From NCBI GenBank assembly GCA_000507305.1, contig DF239230.1:200555-264554 (forward strand): a stretch of DNA of 64,000 bases. Reading direction: 5' to 3'. The DNA is from Breviolum minutum Mf 1.05b.01. Lineage: Eukaryota > Sar > Dinophyceae > Suessiales > Symbiodiniaceae. The translations under genes and the position numbers were made by a program. The notes below the pieces were generated by a model, which was given only the letters and a program-made list of their open reading frames with translations, was not told the origin of the DNA and made no database searches. Below are positions 34,480-44,400 of the stretch, one piece after another; positions within the stretch are counted from its first letter, which is position 1; each line of letters begins with the position of its first letter.

Positions 34480-34548
34480 TGTTTTTCATCACATGGATCT
34501 CCGCTGCCTCTTGAAGCTTGTCGACTGGCCAAATGGAGTCCAGCTTGT
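34480..34548 (-). CDS. Probable exon (signal-peptide gene)
   Basis: Minus-strand text NKLDSIWPVDKLQEAAEIH follows a CACAG acceptor in phase 0, matching the phase-0 donor of exon 34927-35008. Possible GT donor after EIH. Confidence 0.45.
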
Positions 34549-34926
34549 TCTGTGGCCAAGGAGCTGTGAGGGGGAAATCGGGGAACAGTTGTCAGGGTTT
34601 GGGAAAACACCGAAAATCATAAGGGGGTCTCAAAAAGGGGAACTGGGGAAGTGAGGGAATTGGGAAATCACCCTAAAATTTTTTGGCGAAAAACAACTTC
34701 AACGATAGCCAACACATTGGTGTTGAATTTTTGATTGAACCAACAGTGTTCCCACCACAGAAGAAAAAAACGACGAACCAAAGGGGTCTCAGAAGTTCAC
34801 AAGCTTATGACCCACTCTTGTCCAATTTCAAAAAAACAAAAGCACTTCATATAGTTTGATTTTTGTCATGAAAAATATGTCGAAGGTTGGTTCAACAGCC
34901 AATGATTTAAAGCTTTTTCAGCCCAC

Positions 34927-35008
34927 CTTGCCAACAATAGTGAAGCTTTCACCCATGTCAGATGGGAAGTAATTCTTTCGTCCATCTGGACAGGGATTTT
35001 CATCCCTC
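34927..35008 (-). CDS. Probable exon (signal-peptide gene)
   Basis: The acceptor ACCAG|G and a canonical GT donor bound 82 nt reading RDENPCPDGRKNYFPSDM then GESFTIVGK. Downstream of the signal-peptide exon. Confidence 0.5.
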
Positions 35009-35319
35009 CTGGTCATGGTTGGGCCATGGTTGGAAATGACACATGATGGAAAGGCTATGGACTGTCCAAAATGCTGGTGATGTAAATTGTTGAATTAAAA
35101 GCTGGGCAAGAAATGAAAGAAATCCTTTAAAAAGACAGCGCAAAATCTGTTTCAAATCTCATCCCAAAAAAAATCCCTTCAACTCAACTTGAAGGAAACC
35201 CCCTACCAACAAAAAAAAGAAAAAATCAACGTCGTCAATCAACAAATCTCCATCTCTTCCATCCCAACCCAACCAACTTACGCCATGCTGCTGGGTCGAG
35301 GTTTCTAATCTCAAGGCTG

Positions 35320-35593
35320 AGCTACGAAGCGAGCGCGCCTCACAGCTGGCTGGGTGCTATACGCTTGGGTTAGGAATAACTCCTGTTCACCGGCGTCTTC
35401 CAATGTGTGGAGTTGAGTTGTGATTGTTTTGGTTCTTGGTGTTTTTTCTTGTTTTCTTGTTTGGGTTTGGGGTGTTTGGGGGGGTGGAAATAAAAAAAAC
35501 ATCTGTTGCCATCTGCCATTTTTTTCAACCAAACTCACCTTATTGGCCACAGCATCTTGGGCGAAAAGAGCCAAAATGGCCAAGCAGAACTTC
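35320..35593 (-). CDS. N-terminal signal-peptide exons of a secreted or plastid-targeted protein
   Basis: Exon 35539-35593 begins G|AAG after AG|G and reads KFCLAILALFAQDAVANK. If the preceding exon ends in AT, the start codon is split and the protein begins MKFCLAILALFA, an n-h-c signal peptide with an A-x-A-like cleavage site. A canonical GTGAGT donor follows. The next exon (from 35382 down to about 35320) continues in phase 0: ELFLTQAYSTQPAVRRARF, an Arg/Ser/Thr-bearing stretch that could be a transit-peptide-like extension. This is the likely N-terminus of the gene holding the exons at 35.0-32.1 kb and perhaps the cysteine modules further down. The upstream exon with the AT was not found. 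Confidence 0.55.
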
Positions 35594-35619
35594 CTTGGTT
35601 GAGGTGATGTGTCGTCAAA

Positions 35620-36630
35620 GCTATGATTAAAATGTTATTCCAGAAAAACATCCAAGGAGTTGGGAGGAATAGGTCGAAGTCTAGAATGAAGCTTCTCAAC
35701 GTAACTTAGCTTTCGAAGTATGTCATATTGAAAATCGTTTGAAATCTACTGGAAATCTGTAATGAATTAAAGGCAATGCATTGAACTTGTGAAATTCATT
35801 CCATGATGTTGAATTGCTACAATCAGCTGATTCACATATTGCTTGACCCGCCAAGGCACATTTCGAATAAAGAACGAAAGCCTCAGTGCAGAATCAATCG
35901 GGCAACAAAAATTGGCTTACAAAGATCTTACACTTCCCGGAACGAAGCGGAACGCCAAACAATCGAGGCGTGGTAGATGATATCATTTTTTCAACTGTTT
36001 TCCAAAGCAACCAATTTGCAATGACTCCTATATCAATCAAGATACCACACAAAGCAGCGTTTGGCGCGTTCGTTCGGGTTTGCCCGAAAGGCAATGGAGC
36101 CGGAGAAACGGCTGCCAGTCGAACACCCTCACGCATCACAAAATTGAACACGAACCTTCCATTTTCCTTTAGGATCAAATTAACTTGAATGTGGAAGAAG
36201 TTTTGATTCATCCATTCTGGAAGTAAAGGCAACAAAAATTGGAAAAGTTAGAAAAATGTGGGAAAAAATCAAGGTCAACTACTATATTCATCTATATTCG
36301 TGATTTTGAAACAAAGACCTTTTCAGTAGCTCCTTAGTTTCAACAGCAAGCATCAGCTCCAGTTGTCAACTTCATCGGTTGGAACCTCCGATGCCAATTT
36401 CCGGGATGATGAACTCTAGAATTATATAGTGATATGATAGTCTATACTTGAAGTGGATTTTTGCATATACCACATGTATATACATGTATGTAAATATACA
36501 TATATGTATGGTTTTTCTAGATCCATATATGTATGTATATATATATATATACATCCCACCTTTTGGTAGGTTTGTTCTTGCGATATTGAATTGAACAATG
36601 ACCATTTTTTGGGGGAAGCAAAGTATACTT
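35620..36630. other. Interval without a supported gene
   Basis: Ordinary complexity with some TA-rich sequence at about 36470-36550. Open frames on both strands near 35890-36235 show no family signature. Probably spacer plus intron. Confidence 0.4.
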
Positions 36631-36635
36631 CTAAC

Positions 36636-36731
36636 CAACCCACACACTGCACAAAAAGCACGGCAAGCCGTGGACTTTTCTTCTTCTTCTTCGACCACTT
36701 CAACCACTTCGACTACCGGGGGATCTGCCTC
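36636..36731 (-). CDS. Possible exon with acidic tract and three cysteines
   Basis: The acceptor TCGCAG|GAG opens an exon reading EADPPVVEVVEVVEEEEEKS then TACRAFCAVCG. The acidic run comes partly from a short TTC repeat on the plus strand. Family unknown. Confidence 0.4.
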
Positions 36732-37189
36732 CTGCGATTGGAAGGGATTCAGTCCGGATGATGTTTGAAATAGAAAGAACTAGTTTGAATTCCCTATGAA
36801 TGGATTTATAGATTTATACTGTGCAAGAGTATCACAAAAAAAAGCTTGAAACACTTCAGTACAAGTACCCTTGAATCAGAGTAGCATATCCAACTTGATT
36901 TGCTTTCACACATTTTGTACATAGTCCTATCATCCTTTAGGGCTGACTATAACTCACCCCGACAGCTGTGGAATTCACCAAACTAGTCCATGAGAGGGAT
37001 CCCACCATTGAAACCCTTCACTATGTTCACCTGTATTGCTGGAACCTCCCAATAAAGAAATCACCTCGATGGTTCAAGAGCATTTACAAGTTTACACACT
37101 ATAGACTTTTGGGGAAATGTTCACATCATCTTCAAACCTTTTGGATCTCCAAAAAGTTTCCAACCCTTAAAGTGGCTCTCATGAACTCA

Positions 37190-37312
37190 CCCCGCAACAC
37201 GCACAACTCCTTTGCAACATCACCACCATAGCCATCGGTAGCTTCCAGCTTCACTGGTGGTTGGAGTATTGCCACAGACACCTCACCCAATCGACCTCCA
37301 TCTTCTCTCTTC
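37190..37312 (-). CDS. Possible exon of unknown gene
   Basis: Minus-strand text EDGGRLGEVSVAILQPPVK then LEATDGYGGDVAKELCVLRG, followed by a GTGAGT donor. Protein-like; lies just downstream of the methyltransferase end. Confidence 0.45.
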
Positions 37313-38094
37313 CTGAAAAACAAACTGCTGAAAGTGTATGAGGGTCGAATGCTATATATATCTTTATAAAATATTAACCAAGCAGTATCATGACTATCCA
37401 AACGATTATATATAACCAACCCATGTTACATTCAAAAAGATGTGTGATATGTTGTATTATTTGTGAAGCAAGCTTAGGCAGGGAAGTTCTTTTTTGGAGA
37501 CCTAAAAAAAACTAAATCATATCCAGAAATATCCTAAAGTGTTTGCAAAATTGTTAATCATGTTAATTGGTTCAGCTTTCGTTTGGCAGCAAACCACTGA
37601 CTGAGAATATGCATGAAGGACAAAAAGTACCAAACTTTACCACTCCAAAAGGAATTTCACCAAAAGCAGTTTGCCAAAGGTCACAACATCACTTGTACTG
37701 AAAAGTAACGTACCACTAGAATCACTATACTAAAATATACATAATACATTATAATACGCATGTGTATATTATGTATATACATACATATGTATGTTATCAT
37801 CTCGTGCCATCGACTGACGTTCAATTTTGACCAACCAAGACAAGCAGCAGCAATTTGAAGCCCACCTAAACAAACGGAAGTGATGTTTGATGCCGTGTGG
37901 ACTGGTTAGGACAAGTTGGTGCGAGGTGGAAAAATGATGTCTTTGTTTCCAAATGCTTGGTCAATGCTAGCCTCCGGATTGTCTGGCCTAAGGTCTCTGT
38001 CATTTACTCAAGAATCTCGTGGCATCTGTGGGAGTGTGTTGCCGTTAAGGCACCTTTTTTGTAATCAATGCTTCTCCAAATGTTTCATGCTTTC

Positions 38095-39723
38095 ATCACT
38101 TTGGGGGGTGAACCCCCACGTACAAGGATTCCAGTGCTTCACCAGGACCACATTGTATTTCTCGGAGCCAGCATCTCGAGGGCGATCATCCAAATCCATC
38201 ATATCAATCCACCAATTTCCTACTAAAATCAATGGATACATATAAAAAAATATACACATGTATATATATATATAAATATGAGCTTCAAAAATATCACCAT
38301 CTTAAGATACTCCCCAGCCAGCTCACCTCAAACAGTTCTTCCACGAAGGCATTCAGGAATGGTCGTCGCAGCTCCGCCGAAGCCAATAGCACTGAGCCTT
38401 CTATGGAAAGAAGGCGAAGGAGCAGTTGCTGAAGGGCCTTCCAACCTCAAAGATGAAAAGCTGATAAAATGATATGATTATGGTAGCAAATGAGATGATT
38501 ATCATCATTACCCAAAAAAACTCCTTGACAACATACCAATCTATGAAAATTCAACATCATCTTTTTAGTTGGGAAACCATAAATTTGGATGAGATGTTCA
38601 TCAATATGTTTCGATTCCTTTTTTGTTGGCCGATATGACAGGACAAATTTTCCTCGAGTTTCCACCAATGACGATTCGACGTTGTATCCCAGTAGTAGTG
38701 ACAATCCAAGGATCATCAGCAATAATCACTTGTTTTGCAGGTGATACCTTTTATATGCACCTCCATCTAAGTACATCATGAACTACCGCAGGTTGCCCCA
38801 AGACAGATCCATCTGGAGTTTTCAAACAATTCTTGGCAAAACATTCAGCCAAAGCCCGAAATGGAAGAGGAAATGGGTGTACATCTGTATGTCTCAAAAT
38901 TTGAACCCCATAAATCCCCAACAAATATTCCCATGTTGGATCATTCTGGCGGGAAGCTCATGTATGTTTATGTTGGCCCGTTTTTGAGACAGACAAAAAT
39001 CGTCAAAATCATCAGCTTCTGCTGAGTGGCTCTCTCGATTTTCATAAAGACAATCGCAGACAACCTTGGTAGCTGCGGTGTCGGTGATTCCCAACGTGAG
39101 ATTCGGGCTACTTGAAGGGGATTCCAACGTGTGGCCCCTTGGTGATGTAAGGAATTTCATTTCAACTAAGGTATGTTTCCCTACTCACTGAGTGACATGA
39201 CAAACCAACAGACTGCAAAATTGCGCACAAGTACTCTAATTGGGTATTGGCAGCTCCAGCCTTCCATTTTGTTGGATCAATCATTTGATCCGCCACAGCG
39301 CCGCCAAGCAACGATAAGATCAAAAGCCTTGGAAGGCAACGTGGGCGCCACGAAAGCCTCCTTTTGCCACTCGACACTTCTGGCCTGGCAGATGACTAAA
39401 AGACGAGACCAAGTTAAACTCTCATGTCACCAGCCTTGGTATACTCCCAACACGCAAAAAAAACAGAAAAAATGAAGACCAGGCCGATAATTGTTTCTTT
39501 CATGCAACTTATAGGGTTTTACGAAATGATTCTAAAATACAGACCATCGGCCGAATTGTTTGCAGCAACGGAATCTGATCAGATGACACGACCAGCTCGA
39601 CTCTGTGGGTTTGAAGAAAGTCTTCGGCTTATGTTTGTTTCAGTGAAAAGTAAACAATGCTGATGCATTTCTTTACATGTAGTAGCTGTTTTATCTCGGA
39701 TGAGAAGAGTAGACACCTTCAAG

Positions 39724-39805
<82 letters not shown>

Positions 39806-40314
39806 CCTTGACATATGTAAACATCTAAAGTACTCAAGGATGAAGCTTAGCTTTACAAACATCACCCACCACCCCTGGCCTGGCAAGTTCCTTTGACACA
39901 CCTGTACCGTTTCAAACGGCTGGAAATGTCCGGTGCTTTTTCAAAAAAAAAAACGGGTCACCAGTGGTCCTTCACCTTGGGATTCGAAAGGTGGTTGGTT
40001 TTTTGGTGGATCCTTGATTCATGGTTCATTAAAATCCCCACATAACTGGGTAGTTTTTCATCCCCTGTATATAGACTAAACAACGAGGGGCCATGTTTTT
40101 TCGTTGCTCATGTCTTCATACATATCTGATGCATCTCAGCACGCAGAAGACCCATCAGTCAATCCCCAACCTGGTTGCCCGCCGGGAGGATTTCTCCTCA
40201 CAAGGGGGGAGGCAACATGTGAAGTGTGTAGAACATGAAAACTTGACATAACCTGAAGTTTGTAGAACTAGAGTTTACCAGCTTTAACGGTGAGCTTTAC
40301 CATATACAGTATAT

Positions 40315-40347
<33 letters not shown>

Positions 40348-41407
40348 CCTGAATTTTATTTTTATTTGAGAACCAAGGACTTCCAAGGTCATGAGTCATG
40401 ATATAGAGCAAACGTAGGGCAGATAAATTGAGATAAGAAAAAAACTCCGCCATCATCCCATCCAAGGGCAGCCGCAGAGATCCTTGGACTTCTTCTTGGA
40501 TTTTCTTGTGGATGTTTCCTGAGTTTATGCTTGGTGGTAGCTGATTCGCGTTCAAAACGAAACACGTTTGGATGTCTTGAACAGTCAAAGCTAGAACCAT
40601 TTATGGTCAGAAGCTGAGGGATCTCTTGGTAGAGACAAATCGCCCGAAGTGAAGTGGCCAAAAAAGGGATCTTTTGTACTATAATCTATCCCGTGTTCAC
40701 AAGAATTATTGTGTTCAGTTTCAAAACCACAAAAAAAAGAAGAAGTTTCACCAAATCCTCCAAAACGGGGTGGAAAAAAACGCTACTTCCTCCAATCATT
40801 TGCGAAAAAGAATCGGTGAGAACAAAATCTGGTGCATCTTTGGCACTTTGAATGTCCTGGTGGCTGGAGGTTTATGTACCAACAAATCTGAATCTTTTCG
40901 TTGGGCACCTGTTGGCCTTACAAATCAGACAAGTTTGGGGTTTGAATGACTTTTCTGTATCGTTCGATCATACAAATCTGGGTTAACTACAACCATACGG
41001 ATGACACAATAACAATTGGAATAAAGTGACAAGGTAAATCTATTTAGAGACCTTTGGGAAGGATTTCGTATGAACCAACATTTGTTTTCCCAGAGTGTCC
41101 ATCAAGTCACTATATGTCCAAGTATATATATATATATATGTGTGTGTGTGTGCTAAATATATGTACATATATAATCTGTACGGGTGTTGCGTTGTTTCAT
41201 TGTTTGCCCTTAAACTTCACTTAAAAAACACGACTGACTAGCATTATTTTAGGTCATGCAGGTGTTTCAAACTCACCACAAAAGGGACAGGTCACAAGAT
41301 TGAGGCCACCCAAAAAAAACACAAAAAATCATTGGGAAAATGCTACTGCAAAGGTACGTATCAGATTCATGTCTCTTACAAACTTAAAAACGAAATGATC
41401 AAAGAAC

Positions 41408-41448
<41 letters not shown>

Positions 41449-44400
41449 TTCATCATCAAGCCATAATCCCTTTCCAAAAAATTTCACTCCTACCGGATTC
41501 CCTTAAAAAAATACCATCTTCTCCAAATGTTCACCATTTCCACCAGTTCCAAACCAACCAGCAACTTTAACAGTCCTCTGGTCGAAGCCTCAGGTTCGTC
41601 CAAGGTCCCATGCGGGCCAAATAGAATCATATTTGGGGATTTCCCTGCAAATAAGGGGGAATTCCCTTTCAAAACGCTACCCTGCAGGGAACTAGCATAT
41701 CCCACCTGGGGAAAAGGAAACTCATCTTCAAAAGTGATTTTTGATGGGATATGTTAGTTCCCAGGAGGGTACCCGCTACAGTACCCTTTTCTTTTGGGGT
41801 TTCATCGTGTTTTTGGTCGCTATAATTTGACCAGATCATGGCTTGATAATCTCCTTTCAAAGGCTGAGTTGGATCATAAATCCACTAAGGTGAGTTGTAT
41901 CATCTACTGTGAAGCATCCAAATGTCCAGATTTGGACGTTGAAAACAAGCAAAAGGTGTTGGGTCAAATGATCATCTTTCACCAAGGGAAAACCCACCCG
42001 TTAAATCAAGAGAATCTTTACCACTCGGCCTGTCACTAATAATTTGACCCTGGGATGCCCCAACAAGAATAGAATATATAATAATGTGACATCCACAAAA
42101 TCAATTGGGTCACCCCGAAAAAGTAATGTGGAAAACTTATGAAAACTTCCCACATCTTCAAGGACACATCCGAAAACGAAGCTCATCTCATCAAATCATT
42201 TCACGAAAAATCTGCAAAACCCTCAAAAATCGTCAGAATATTTCTACAAACTAGCAGCTAGTTGCGAGGGGTTGCGCTTTTCCCCTCACAGTATATTCAA
42301 CCCAGAAACTTAGAAATATCGATTTCCACAACCGATCGGGGGATCCCCCATAGATATCAAGGTTCAAAAAATCAGAATTTACGACTGGAAAGGAGATGTA
42401 TTCCTGAATTCTAACATGCCAATCTTGAGACTTGCTGATGTGGCGTAAGTTTGATCTACTCCTTGTCTGAGACAGGCTTTTGCGAAATTTGGTAGACAGG
42501 TTTTGACAGCTCAACAAGCTTGGACCCGGTGGAAGCCTTAACCCCCAAAAAAAGATACGAGAAAAACAGGTGATAGGCTAAGTCATGCTCCAAAGAAACC
42601 TGGAGAAGTAGATGCACCCCTGAAAACTAACATGGAACCTGAAAATACCCCCTTGGAAAGGGAGAAAAACATCTACAAATCACCAAATGTTGAGTTCTAT
42701 GTTATCGGGGGTGTAGATTTGGTGATAATAATATGCAAGAATACAATAGACAGAAGTCATACACCAACATAAATGAAAACATCTTCCTCAAATATAGCTG
42801 AAACAAGCAAATCATCGGATTCCAATCATATTTCAAACATATCTACAAGTTGTTGATCTTTGGGGCCCCCCAGCATCTACCGGAAATCAACTCATCCCAG
42901 AAACTGATTCAACTCGATGTTGCGTTGCAACAGCGGCAGTAGCGCTGCCACGTCTGTGACCTTGGTGATCATACCGAATCATACCCACGGGACCCATGTC
43001 ATACCAATACCCCCAAAACACCCTATCAAAGATCCAACCCTTTTAACAAACACATGGCTTTGGTGAAATTTTAGGATTATTAGTATCATGGGATTCCGAT
43101 GGTCCATATTTTAGAAGCCGGATAAATTTATCCCTAATACACCAAAGCTCTCTATCGCCCACCAGGCCCACTCATTAACCGAAGGTTCTGTTGAATCAGC
43201 ACCATCATACGCTAATGCGATGCCCAGAGCACCTTCATCTGTTGGTTGAGTGATTTGGTAAACTGTTTCCACGAATTGTTACAACTGGAGAGTTTTCAGC
43301 TTAAGCGTAATTGAAATCTAGCGTCTCCAAGGATGATTCTTTGGTTCAACATATCCCGAGTGCTTGGATGATTCTTGGATGGATATCAATCGCGACTCCA
43401 ACATAGAAATCTATGTTGACTCTAATCCTGGTATGTCCAAGTTTCTTCTCTTGATTTGGTGAAATCATGCCCATGTTTTTACCAATTTCGAAATATCTAA
43501 GAAACCATCCTATATCAACTTGCTGAGGGGGGTTAGACCTTCACCTATCTGCTGATTGATCCAAGCTCAGCATCTTGGGGTCTCATGCCGAAAGTACCCC
43601 TGGGGGAAATCATTCAAGAACTTTCCACTTTGAAATTTGTCCCACCACTTCCAAACTAACCAAAAAAAGGGGTAAAACTCACACGATATTTTCGACGGCC
43701 ATTGGGCAATGGCCACTTACTCTCTGCTGAATTTGCATCCAAGTCTTTCCTCCTGTTCCACGGCCACACGAAGCCCATTGCACTCGAAACGTTGCAAGTT
43801 GCGTATCACTGGAAAGCTTTTCGCAAAGTCATGTCCCAGATTCAAACTACGCAAGGTCTTCGGGAGGTTACACAAGTTCTGATTGAAGCCACCAGCAAAG
43901 GTCAAAGTTTTCAAAGTTGGGAAGGTCACTTGGTCCAACGGTTGATTGAAACCATAACCAAACTCCAAATGTTGCAAGGTAGATGGCAACTTGACACCAT
44001 CTAAACTTAAATCAAAAGAATGGCCAAACCTGAGACTTTGCAATTGGCTCGGCAATTCCACTCCATCCAAGCTTTCTTGATATATCCTTCTGCAACTCAA
44101 TTCTCTCAAAGTTTCAGGTAAATGATCCAAGGTATGTTCAAAAACACTGCCCAAACTCAAGCTCTGCAATCCTTCTGGCCAATCAATCACCTTATTGAAA
44201 CTCAAGCCAAGTGTCATCGATTCCAGAACTGGCAACCCAACATTTTTCAGATTCTGATTAAAGGCATCACCGAAAACAAGGGAACTCAAATTGGGGAAAG
44301 CCATATGGTCCAATGGTTGGTTGAACATATCTCCAAATTGCAGGTGTTGTAAAGTGCTGGGCAAAATCGTTGCTTCCAAACTTTGGTTGAAATTGTGACC

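Noticed and set aside
39162-39377. Signal peptide in the frame reading PRLLILSLLGGAVADQ
   Set aside because: The other frame of the same segment reads SVEWQKEAF...KAFDLI, which fits the methyltransferase order and the splice phase better; kept only as an alternative.
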